A stretch of 7,661 nucleotides of DNA, taken from contig JAFDYM010000281.1 in the NCBI GenBank assembly GCA_018267435.1, positions 1-7,661 on the forward strand, read 5' to 3'. Below are positions 1 to 6,266 of this stretch, in pieces. Position 1 is the first letter of the stretch; the number at the start of each line of letters is the position of its first letter. This stretch comes from Bacteroidota bacterium (GTDB lineage: Bacteria; Bacteroidota; Bacteroidia; Chitinophagales; LD1). Below the pieces are notes generated by a model. The model ran no database searches, was not told where the DNA came from, and saw only the letters and a program-made list of their open reading frames with translations. The translations under genes and the position numbers were made by a program.

Positions 1-312
1 ATCCAATACATACTCTTCTTTTGTTTTAATTCTACTTACAATATCAAAATGCGTGCTAATGCAATTTCTACACACATAATGACATTAGTACTGACGGACT
101 GTCATGCTACATATTTCCCCAAAAGCTCCCAATAAATCTTAAAGACTGTGTAATGTATTCAGATGCAAGTACGTGCAAATACCTATGATAATCAGATGTG
201 TAAATACTAATTCGGGCAGATGGCATAATAATTTCAAACATACCTGCGTTACAAGTATGTAACACGCCTTTAGGCACGATGCAAAAAATTGTAAAACTAA
301 ATTGTACGAAAC
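1..312. other. Non-coding upstream region, no supported gene
   Basis: AT-rich stretch with stops in all frames and no ORF I can support. It presumably carries the promoter of the coiled-coil gene that starts at 313, but I found no convincing TTG-N19/21-TAnnTTTG pair. Two small symmetric elements are visible: a near-palindrome at 164-177 (TGCAAGTACGTGCA, one mismatched pair) and an inverted repeat GTTAC-6 nt-GTAAC at 248-263. Either could be a protein-binding site or chance. A minus-strand ATG at 11-9, preceded by an AAGAAGAG-like purine run, could be the start of a divergent gene lying outside the window. Only three codons are visible, so it is not called. Confidence 0.5.
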
Positions 313-1239
313 ATGGAGACTAATGAAAAGAAGGCAAACAACAAGAAGATTTTCATAGGTGCTATTATAGCCCTGCTACTTCTAAACGGTGTTACAGGTT
401 ATCTACTATTCTCAGAGAAAGATCAACGTGTAACAGTAACCTCGCAAAAAACTGCTTTGGAAACAGAGTTCCGCAACTTGAGCGATTCGCTTGACTATAA
501 AGTGGCAGAGCTTGAACAGTTCCGCGGCAAAACAGTGGAGCTTGACAAAGCCATAACTGCACAGCAAGAACAAATACAACTACAGAAAAAAGAAATAAGC
601 GATTTGCTAGCTAAAGGCAAACTTACCCGCAACGAACTTGCAAAAGCACGTAAAATGATAGCTGAATACGAGGCTAACATTGCAGCTATGACCAAGCAAG
701 TAGAAGAACTAACCGCAGAAAATACCACGCTTACCGCAACCAACACACAGTTAAATACAGACTTAACTGCTGAGCGTACTACTACATCAACTTTAACTGA
801 ACAGAACAAAGGCTTGGCTAAAAAAGTAGAAGTAGGCTCGCTATTGAAACTGGCTAATGTAGAAGTGGAAGCTATTAAGCGCCGCAACAATGGTAAAGAA
901 GTAGAAGTAGCTAAAGTGAAGGCTGCCGAGAGCTTGAAAATAAGCTTTGAAACGGGCGAAAACAAAGTGGTGGACCCAGGCAATATGAGCCTATATGTAC
1001 GCGTTATAAACCCGAAAGGCGAAACCATAGCAGTGGCTGACCAAGGCTCGGGCCAAATACAAAGCGCTACCAATAACGAGAGCGTAACTTACAGCAAAAA
1101 GGCTGACTTTGACTACAACCAAACCAATAAGAAGGTAGTAGTATACTGGAGCCAGAACATAACAACGCCGGGTACTTACAAAGTAGAAGTTTACCAAAAC
1201 GGATATGTAGTAGGCCAAGGCGCGGTGAAGCTTGGTTAA
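313..1239 (+). CDS. Single-pass membrane coiled-coil protein, Bacteroidota family of unknown function
   Basis: A 308-residue protein. A short basic, polar N-terminus (about 1-11) is followed by one hydrophobic segment at about 12-33 (IFIGAIIALLLLNGVTGYLLF). The positive charges before it suggest a cytoplasmic N-terminus, with the rest in the periplasm. Residues about 43-172 are rich in Glu, Lys, Gln, Leu and Thr with heptad-like spacing, which suggests a long coiled coil. From about 175 to the end a beta-rich domain follows, with motifs such as LYVRVINPKGE and PGTYKVEVYQNG near the C-terminus. From memory this architecture recurs across Bacteroidota, usually annotated as hypothetical or loosely SMC-like because of the coiled coil; it has no ATPase motif and is not an SMC protein. 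A structural or envelope-spanning role is only inference. The ATG at 313 is chosen because it gives the basic residues before the membrane segment. The gene is monocistronic: a terminator follows and the next gene is convergent. Confidence 0.85.
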   Translation: METNEKKANNKKIFIGAIIALLLLNGVTGYLLFSEKDQRVTVTSQKTALETEFRNLSDSLDYKVAELEQFRGKTVELDKAITAQQEQIQLQKKEISDLLAKGKLTRNELAKARKMIAEYEANIAAMTKQVEELTAENTTLTATNTQLNTDLTAERTTTSTLTEQNKGLAKKVEVGSLLKLANVEVEAIKRRNNGKEVEVAKVKAAESLKISFETGENKVVDPGNMSLYVRVINPKGETIAVADQGSGQIQSATNNESVTYSKKADFDYNQTNKKVVVYWSQNITTPGTYKVEVYQNGYVVGQGAVKLG

Positions 1240-1278
1240 TTAATTGACGCAACTTTTGAATAAAACTAAGCTTTACAG

Positions 1279-1307
1279 GCCCCGCTCATACGAGTGGGGC
1301 TTTTTTT
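1279..1307 (+). terminator. Rho-independent terminator
   Basis: A 9-bp GC-rich stem (GCCCCGCTC at 1279-1287 with GAGTGGGGC at 1292-1300, including one G-T pair) has a 4-nt loop (ATAC). Seven T follow directly at 1301-1307. It lies 39 nt after the stop of the coiled-coil gene and 17 nt before the end of the convergent lysyl oxidase-like gene. The T-tract is on the + strand only. The hairpin could also slow transcription from the other side, but on the minus strand it is not followed by a U-run. Confidence 0.9.
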
Positions 1308-1323
1308 GTTTAAGCTTAGACAA

Positions 1324-3726
1324 CTACTTGCCTGCCACCATTACACGCTTGGTAGCTTGCTTGCCTTTTAAGTTAAGTTGCAACAAGTAGATACCACTTT
1401 GTACGTTGCCTAGCTCAATGCTAGCGCGGTTAGTGGTGCTATTGCTGATAGTGCTGTACACTAGCTGGCCTAGCGCATCGGTTACTTTTATTTCCGCACC
1501 TTGCAGTATGCCGTTGTTCAAATACAAATCGAACTTGCCGCTATTAGGGTTAGGCACTATGCTTAGGTTATCGGCGTTAAGTGTCAAATCATCTATACCT
1601 GTACCTATATCTACTTTGTGCATACAAGGGCCGCTTACAAGGCCTACTACTTCTTCGTAGTTAGAGTTAAGCGTAGCCACTATTTGATCTATACATACCA
1701 TAGTATCGGTAAGTGCGCTATAGTACACACGTAAAAAATTAAGTGGAGCGGTTTGCTTATACAAAGAGTTCTCATCGGTAGAAAGGCCTACTACATGCCC
1801 CGATGCAGATGAACGTACATCAGGCGTATAATTACCCACCGCTAGGTTCTTAATACTATCTACCACCAAGCCGTGTAGCTTAAACTCATAGCCCAACACC
1901 AAGGCACTTGGATTGTATATACTTAGGTCGGCATATTTGTTATCCCAATCTACATTGGCAATGCTAAGCTGTACCGTATCATAAGGGTTGAACAAATTGA
2001 AAGGAAACTCGCAGTGCTTATGTGTATTTTGATATTGACCCACATGGTGGTGTGTACTATCGTTATACATTAAGCAGCCATTTAGCCTAGCAGCATCGGT
2101 AACTGTTATGCTGTTATCGCCGTTCAAATCCAAGCATGGAAGCACTGCTATGCTTTCATCTTTTATTCCAGCTAGGTAAAGGTTAACATCGGCAGTTTCA
2201 GCAGCTAGGTTTACATCCACATCTCCGCGCACGCTACTGCCATTACATACGTTGGCACAGTCAAGCTGCGCATTGCCGAATGTATCATTGGCACAATCAA
2301 CATATGGTATACAGGTTTGCTGTATGGCAAAATCTTTATAACCATTGTTATTGTAGAACAAGCGGAAACATACTTGGCCCCAGTTGTTGTCGTAGCTCTT
2401 TTCGTACCTACCCAGTTTATCGGGCGATTGGTCCCAGTTTACGCGCACCACTAAAGTATACAGGCCCGTATCTATATCGGTTATATCTATCCACTGGCAA
2501 TCAAGTGCGGCATCGTATATATCGCCACAGCCCGCGGTAATACCCATATTGCTGCAACTAAATTTACCTTGGCCGCCGCCATCGCACTCAAGGTCAAGCA
2601 CGCAAAAGCCGTTCTTAAAGCCCGACTGCATAGGTTGGTTGCTTGCATCGTACAATAGGTACTCGGCATAACCCGCATAGTGCCAGTGGTTGTGGCATTG
2701 GTCGTATATAAACTGGTTGCCCACTGTATCGGGCGCACCTATAAAATAATCTATCTCGCCAACGTTGCGTATGTGTGTACTAAAGCGTATCAGCTCCCTG
2801 TTTCCATAACCTGCCAAGCAGCCTTCTGCCACAAAACAATCGCCATTGGCTGCATTCTCGTTATCGCGGTACATACTATTAGCCAGTTCTGGCTCATCTA
2901 TCACCAAGTCGGGCGCAGGGCACAACGGGTTAGGTGGATATACACAGCTGCTATCAGCAATAGTAGCCAACGGATTGTAATTGCAAGATGTAGGATCGGT
3001 ACAACCAACAATAGGGCCATTAAATTTTATTTGCCAAGTAATACTTTGGTTGTTGCATGAAGTATTATAATCGCCTATACGTATGTAATAGGTTTGACCA
3101 GCTAGTAATGCAGCAGTTATAGCCGACTGGTTGTTTGCACAGGCATCATCGTTATAGAAGGTGGTGCCTTGGTTACCCTCTTGCGGCACTATGCCTACGC
3201 AGTGGTCGTATATATACAATTTAGTATCGCAAGTATTGCCAAGCGCACAAGTGCTTACTACGTATAAGCCACTAGTATCAGGCGTAAAAGCATACCAAGT
3301 TTCAGGACTAGCAGCAGTAAAAGTATCTACACTAGCTTGTAGCGGGTCGCTACAACTAAAGCCAACTGGGCAGTTGAATGTAGTGGTTTCTCTATAAGTA
3401 TAGTTGCCACCGCTTGCTACTATGTTACCATTAAGTGTAACTGTATAACTTCCGTTTCCATAACCGCAGCATATACCATCGCCCGCGTTATCGAATATGG
3501 TAAACTTAACGCAGCGCGTGCTGGCTATACAGATGTAGCTACCTGTTGAATTGCCAGTATCAATAAGCTGGTTAGTAACTGCATCACGCAAGCTCCAATG
3601 TATTTCATTAGGATAGTTATCGGGGGTTATGTTTATACCTATGCCTACTTGGTTTCCACCGCATCCGGCATTTACATAGTTGGCAATAAACAATAGGGGT
3701 AGAATGATAGCGTAGAGTTTCTTCAT
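1324..3726 (-). CDS. Secreted lysyl oxidase-like copper amine oxidase with dockerin-like and T9SS sorting domains
   Basis: An 800-residue exported protein. Signal peptide about 1-20 (MKKLYAIILPLLFIANYVNA, cleavage after Ala20). A beta domain at about 25-118 carries DNAGDGICCGYGNGSYT. A PPC-like domain spans about 124-236, then a linker of the type GCTDPTSCNYNP (241-252). A lysyl oxidase domain covers about 270-460. It holds CHNHWH (344-349; His345, 347 and 349 match the copper-binding His cluster), Lys371 in FKNGFCVLD and Tyr404 in GCGDIYDAALDCQWIDITD. Lys371 and Tyr404 align with Lys320 and Tyr355 of human LOX, which form the lysyl tyrosylquinone cofactor, so an active enzyme is plausible. 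Known family activity is oxidative deamination of peptidyl lysine or amines to aldehydes with H2O2 release; the substrate here is unknown. A dockerin-like pair of Ca-binding loops (D502-D513 and D533-D544) is followed by a His-rich stretch (559-571), a beta, possibly cohesin-like region (about 583-706) and a T9SS type A sorting domain (about 721-800, beginning SIVPNPNSGKF). It is probably exported and anchored at or released from the cell surface. It lies 97 nt downstream of dusB on the same strand, with no obvious functional link. Confidence 0.9.
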   Translation of the reverse strand: MKKLYAIILPLLFIANYVNAGCGGNQVGIGINITPDNYPNEIHWSLRDAVTNQLIDTGNSTGSYICIASTRCVKFTIFDNAGDGICCGYGNGSYTVTLNGNIVASGGNYTYRETTTFNCPVGFSCSDPLQASVDTFTAASPETWYAFTPDTSGLYVVSTCALGNTCDTKLYIYDHCVGIVPQEGNQGTTFYNDDACANNQSAITAALLAGQTYYIRIGDYNTSCNNQSITWQIKFNGPIVGCTDPTSCNYNPLATIADSSCVYPPNPLCPAPDLVIDEPELANSMYRDNENAANGDCFVAEGCLAGYGNRELIRFSTHIRNVGEIDYFIGAPDTVGNQFIYDQCHNHWHYAGYAEYLLYDASNQPMQSGFKNGFCVLDLECDGGGQGKFSCSNMGITAGCGDIYDAALDCQWIDITDIDTGLYTLVVRVNWDQSPDKLGRYEKSYDNNWGQVCFRLFYNNNGYKDFAIQQTCIPYVDCANDTFGNAQLDCANVCNGSSVRGDVDVNLAAETADVNLYLAGIKDESIAVLPCLDLNGDNSITVTDAARLNGCLMYNDSTHHHVGQYQNTHKHCEFPFNLFNPYDTVQLSIANVDWDNKYADLSIYNPSALVLGYEFKLHGLVVDSIKNLAVGNYTPDVRSSASGHVVGLSTDENSLYKQTAPLNFLRVYYSALTDTMVCIDQIVATLNSNYEEVVGLVSGPCMHKVDIGTGIDDLTLNADNLSIVPNPNSGKFDLYLNNGILQGAEIKVTDALGQLVYSTISNSTTNRASIELGNVQSGIYLLQLNLKGKQATKRVMVAGK

Positions 3727-3772
3727 ACGTTGCCGGTAGTTAGTACCTAATAAAATTAGTATTTATTGCATA

Positions 3773-3801
3773 AGCAAGGTGTTAAATGCTATGACCTTGC
3801 T
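3773..3801 (-). other. Inverted repeat between dusB and the lysyl oxidase-like gene
   Basis: A perfect 8-bp inverted repeat: AGCAAGGT at 3773-3780 pairs with ACCTTGCT at 3794-3801 around a 13-nt loop. It starts about 22 nt past the dusB stop on the minus strand and about 47 nt before the start of the lysyl oxidase-like gene. No U-tract follows on either strand, so it is at best a weak terminator or attenuator, or a binding site for the downstream promoter. It could also be chance. Confidence 0.35.
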
Positions 3802-3823
3802 CAGTAGTTTGTAAACGAGCTAC

Positions 3824-4861
3824 TTAGCCATCCAAACCTTCATACACTATTTTGCTTGGTGGCGTATAAACAAGGTTTTCCTCTTTGCTATAGTGCTCTT
3901 CTATTTCCTCAAGCGTAGCATATAGGTCGCTCAATACATCGCTAGTTACCAAGCGCGAGCGGAAGCCTTTGATGTTAGGCAAGCCAGCAAAGTAAGGGCC
4001 ATAGTGGCGGCGCATTTCCAAAATACCTAGCTTCTCTCCTTTCCACTCTATACTGCGGGTAAGGTGTGTTTTACAAGCGTCTAGGCGCTCGCTAAGGGTA
4101 GCGGCAGGCAAGTGCTCGCCTGTGGCTATATAGTGTTTTATTTCGCGGAATATAAAAGGATTGCCTATAGTAGCGCGGCCTATCATGGCGCCATCGGCAC
4201 CGTATTTCTTCACTATATCCACTGCTTTCTCTGGGGTATCTATATCGCCATTGCCAAACACGGGTATTTTTAGGCGCGGGTTCTCCTTCACTTTAGTCAA
4301 CCACTCCCAACGGGCGTGGCCCTTGTACATTTGGTGTTTGGTGCGGCAGTGTATAGATATAGCTTGTATCCCCACATCTTGCAGGCGCTCGGCTATTTCT
4401 ACAATCTTTATGCTGTTATCATCCCAACCTAAACGGGTTTTAACCGTTACAGGCAGCTTAGTACTTTCAACTATCGCTTTGGTAAGCGCTACCATTTTAT
4501 CTATATCGCGCAGTATACCGCTACCTGCGTTGCGGCACACCACATTCTTAACAGGGCAGCCGTAGTTTATATCCAATAGTTCGGGCTTGGCAGCCTCTAC
4601 TATTTCGGCGCTGCGGCGCATAGCATCTTCTTCGCCACCAAATATCTGTATACCTACAGGGCGTTCATCGTCGAATATATCCAGCTTCTTTACGCTCTTA
4701 TTGGCATCGCGCACTAGGCCGTCAGCACTAATAAACTCGGTGTACAGCATATCGGCACCATACTTTTTGCACAAGTGGCGGAACGGAGGATCGCTCACGT
4801 CTTCCATAGGTGCCAATAGCAATGGTAGCTCAGGTAATTCAATATGCCCTATCTTAATCAT
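3824..4861 (-). CDS. dusB: tRNA-dihydrouridine synthase (DusB/NifR3 family)
   Basis: A 345-residue FMN-dependent enzyme that reduces uridine to dihydrouridine in tRNA D-loops in the cytoplasm. Landmarks in order, numbered from the chosen start: APMEDVSDPPFR (17-28), which begins the TIM barrel; DINYGCPVKNVV (97-108), whose Cys102 is at the catalytic cysteine position of the NxGCP motif; VKTRLGW (140-146) with the conserved Lys and Arg; IHCRTKHQMYKG (170-181), where the usual HGRT is HCRT; FGNGDI (202-207); and GADGAMIGR (221-229) for FMN phosphate binding. A C-terminal helical tRNA-binding part includes LEMRRHYGPYFAGLPN (281-296). Full length for the family. The frame is open back to an ATG at 4924, but the 21 extra residues do not resemble the family, whose members start just before IGHIELPxPLLLAPM. 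A -7-like box TATTTTTG (4875-4868) also lies inside that extension, so the ATG at 4861 is preferred. The exact Dus subfamily and target position cannot be proved from sequence alone. Confidence 0.93.
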   Translation of the reverse strand: MIKIGHIELPELPLLLAPMEDVSDPPFRHLCKKYGADMLYTEFISADGLVRDANKSVKKLDIFDDERPVGIQIFGGEEDAMRRSAEIVEAAKPELLDINYGCPVKNVVCRNAGSGILRDIDKMVALTKAIVESTKLPVTVKTRLGWDDNSIKIVEIAERLQDVGIQAISIHCRTKHQMYKGHARWEWLTKVKENPRLKIPVFGNGDIDTPEKAVDIVKKYGADGAMIGRATIGNPFIFREIKHYIATGEHLPAATLSERLDACKTHLTRSIEWKGEKLGILEMRRHYGPYFAGLPNIKGFRSRLVTSDVLSDLYATLEEIEEHYSKEENLVYTPPSKIVYEGLDG

Positions 4862-4867
4862 AAGCCG

Positions 4868-4875
4868 CAAAAATA
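4868..4875 (-). promoter_or_regulatory. Possible -7 box of dusB promoter
   Basis: TATTTTTG, read on the minus strand, matches the Bacteroidota -7 consensus TAnnTTTG exactly and ends 6 nt before the dusB ATG. The -33 region is weak (GTG rather than TTG at about 20 nt spacing). If it is used, transcription would begin at or within a few bases of the start codon, giving a leaderless or nearly leaderless mRNA. Confidence 0.35.
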
Positions 4876-4957
4876 CGGAAAGTATCGCTAATGAACACAG
4901 TTGCTTGGCCGTGACCTTGCTCATTAGAGGATGGCTGTAATAAATACAAAACTCATC

Positions 4958-4993
4958 ACTGTTCCCTTCTCTTTAAAAAGAGAAGGGAACAGT
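4958..4993. repeat. Perfect 17-bp-arm inverted repeat in the divergent dusB/DinB gap
   Basis: The left arm 4958-4974 (ACTGTTCCCTTCTCTTT) and right arm 4977-4993 (AAAGAGAAGGGAACAGT) are exact reverse complements separated by AA. The element lies about 96 nt before the dusB start and 124 nt before the DinB start, in a divergent gap. It is therefore downstream of no gene, and no U-tract follows on either strand, so it is not an ordinary terminator. It resembles REP-like or small hairpin elements scattered between genes in Bacteroidota. Only one copy is present in this window. Confidence 0.8.
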
Positions 4994-5117
4994 TCAATGC
5001 TTATGCACAAAAATCAGCCCCTCTATTAATTATAAGAGAGCGGTTTGGGGGTGAGTTTAATAACCTACCAAGGTTAGATAAACACTGTTTTACTTTACCA
5101 ATAACCAAAAGCACAAC

Positions 5118-5648
5118 ATGAACGCAAAATTGAAGGAAATGCAAACCCGCATGGAAACAGAGCACAAGGCATTGTTCAAGCATTTGCACAACTACCCCGA
5201 TGATTTGCTGAACAAAAAACCAGCGCCCGATGCATGGAGCGTAGTACAGGTACTAAAGCACCTAATAACAGCCGATGGATATAGCTTGGATTACCTACGT
5301 AAAAAGGTACTTAGCAAAGAAGCGGTAAAAAATGAAGGATTGACAGGTTTATATAAATCGCTATTATTGAAAGTTATCTTTCTTACTCCTTTAAAGTTTA
5401 AGGCGCCAAAGGTGGTAGACCCCGATGCTGAGTTTACAACACTAAAGGAACTGGAAGAAAAATGGACCGAAATACGCCTGGGCATAAACGAAGCTACCAA
5501 GCAAATGACGGACAAACAGTTAAGCCAAGGCTATTGGAAACATGCCCGCGCAGGCAAAATGAACATCTATCAAATGTTCGACTTTCTACACATACACTTT
5601 ACCCGCCACAAAAAGCAGATAGAGCGCACGCTAAAGGCTGTGAAGTAA
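5118..5648 (+). CDS. DinB-superfamily four-helix protein, putative metal-dependent
   Basis: A 176-residue soluble protein with no signal peptide. The DinB/YfiT-like pattern is visible: DAWSVVQVLKHLITADGYSLDYL at 38-60, where His48 sits in helix 2, and a C-terminal helix with HIHFTRHKKQIERTL (158-172), whose His160 and His164 form the HxxxH pair. His48, His160 and His164 would be the metal-binding triad of this fold. Characterised relatives include thiol transferases and DNA-damage-induced proteins, but most members have no known reaction, so none is assigned here. The middle (about 67-105) is less typical and has a hydrophobic patch (SLLLKVIFLTPLKF) that is probably a helix rather than a membrane span. 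The ATG at 5118 is the first in frame; a later ATG at 5139 would lose part of helix 1. The gene stands alone, with dusB divergent and the thioesterase convergent. Confidence 0.8.
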   Translation: MNAKLKEMQTRMETEHKALFKHLHNYPDDLLNKKPAPDAWSVVQVLKHLITADGYSLDYLRKKVLSKEAVKNEGLTGLYKSLLLKVIFLTPLKFKAPKVVDPDAEFTTLKELEEKWTEIRLGINEATKQMTDKQLSQGYWKHARAGKMNIYQMFDFLHIHFTRHKKQIERTLKAVK

Positions 5649-5655
5649 TACTAGC

Positions 5656-5679
5656 CACAAAGGCGCAAAGACACAAAGT
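5656..5679. repeat. Three tandem 8-bp units (CACAAAGG-type)
   Basis: Three consecutive 8-mers, CACAAAGG, CGCAAAGA and CACAAAGT, share the core CnCAAAGn. From memory, strings of this CACAAAGGCACAAAG kind are common in intergenic regions of Bacteroidota and some other bacteria, often facing a complementary copy. Here the partner would be the pyrimidine-rich segment near 5787-5806. Confidence 0.7.
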
Positions 5680-5701
5680 AAATACAACAAGAAGTTTAAT
5701 A

Positions 5702-5798
5702 CAGAGGCACAGAATACATAGAGAAAAATAAGAGAACAATGTAAAACACAACCATTGCATATTTCTCCGTGTGACCCTTCGTTATCTCTGTGCCTCTG
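5702..5798. repeat. 12-bp inverted repeat with long spacer
   Basis: CAGAGGCACAGA at 5702-5713 is the exact reverse complement of TCTGTGCCTCTG at 5787-5798. A second, inner pair GAGAAA (5721-5726) / TTTCTC (5762-5767) continues the symmetry. It lies just before the 3' end of the thioesterase gene. With a loop of about 70 nt it is not a normal terminator; a degenerate intergenic repeat or MITE-like remnant is more likely. Confidence 0.7.
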
Positions 5799-5817
5799 CG
5801 TTTATCAATTTCTATTA

Positions 5818-6255
5818 TTAATCTACCCATTCAAAGTTTTCGTGCTTAGGGGCAGCTTCTGTCATGGCTATTACCACCTCTGGCGGCTTGGTAAGTTTGC
5901 GTAGGTGCGTATCTATCCATGCACCGTCTACGGTTATTACAGCAGCTACAGTACCATCGGCCTTTATAATTTCGTGCACAAAACTAAATCGGCTATAGTC
6001 GCGCTTCACCTTTAGTAGTTTTAGGTTGATACTTAAGTCATCACCATAATGAATCTCACGTTTAAACACTGCCTCCTCGCGGAATAGCACGGGGCCGAAA
6101 TGCTCTTTTATCATCAGCTTTGGTGTTACACCATTACTGCTTATAAACTCGGTACGGATGTTGGCTGCGTAATCGTAATATGCCGAGTGGCGCACATGGA
6201 AATTAGGATCTAAGTCGGCCCAACGTAATTGTATCGGGCGTTTGTACTCATTCAT
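5818..6255 (-). CDS. Acyl-CoA thioesterase, hotdog fold (4HBT/YbgC/FadM type)
   Basis: A 145-residue soluble single-domain protein. The N-terminal motif RWADLDPNFHVRHSAYYDYA (11-30) corresponds to the family pattern RxxDxDxxGHVNNxxYxxY; Asp16 matches the catalytic acid of 4-hydroxybenzoyl-CoA thioesterases. The rest follows the hotdog pattern: central helix to about 40, VFKREIHYGDDLSINLKLLKVKRDYSRFSFVHEI (63-96), and VAAVITVDGAWID (103-115). It is expected to hydrolyse an acyl-CoA or acyl-ACP thioester; substrate class cannot be read from the sequence. The usual GHVNN is FHVRH here, a modest departure near the active site. It lies 11 nt after the MarR-family gene on the same strand, so it is probably co-transcribed with it and under the same operator. 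Confidence 0.87.
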   Translation of the reverse strand: MNEYKRPIQLRWADLDPNFHVRHSAYYDYAANIRTEFISSNGVTPKLMIKEHFGPVLFREEAVFKREIHYGDDLSINLKLLKVKRDYSRFSFVHEIIKADGTVAAVITVDGAWIDTHLRKLTKPPEVVIAMTEAAPKHENFEWVD

Positions 6256-6266
6256 ATATTCAGTTG

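Larger units (their letters stand above)
5649..5817. other. Convergent intergenic region with repeat elements
   Basis: The gap between the DinB-family gene and the convergent thioesterase gene contains no supported ORF and no hairpin with a T-run. It is mostly made of the short repeats and inverted repeat described separately (5656-5679 and 5702-5798). The purine bias on the left (CACAAAG, GAGAAA) and pyrimidine bias on the right (TTTCTC, TCTGTG) make the whole stretch a loose imperfect palindrome. Confidence 0.6.

Noticed and set aside
1..11. Start of a divergent minus-strand gene at position 11
   Set aside because: Only three codons are inside the window; a purine-rich stretch before the ATG is not enough to call a gene.
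495..1252. Minus-strand reading frames within the coiled-coil gene
   Set aside because: They are antisense to a clear protein family member, have low-complexity Ser/Val/Leu composition and show no domain or start signal.
1406..3397. Plus-strand frames and one alternative minus-strand frame over the lysyl oxidase-like gene
   Set aside because: They overlap an 800-residue gene with recognisable domains throughout; their translations show no family features.
4862..4924. N-terminal extension of dusB (MSKVTAKQLCSLAILSVFLRL)
   Set aside because: It does not resemble the start of Dus proteins and overlaps a perfect -7-like box; the ATG at 4861 fits the family start.
4958..4993. Intrinsic terminator
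   Set aside because: The stem is strong, but no gene ends nearby on either strand and no T-run follows in either direction.
5091..5098. TACTTTAC as the -7 box of the DinB-family gene
   Set aside because: The last two positions differ from TAnnTTTG and no TTG lies 19-21 nt upstream.
5656..5679. CRISPR array
   Set aside because: The units are 8 bp, contiguous and without spacers, so this is a simple tandem repeat.
5462..5731. Plus-strand frame overlapping the end of the DinB-family gene and running into the repeats
   Set aside because: Out of frame with a supported gene; its tail translates the CACAAAGG repeat. No family features.
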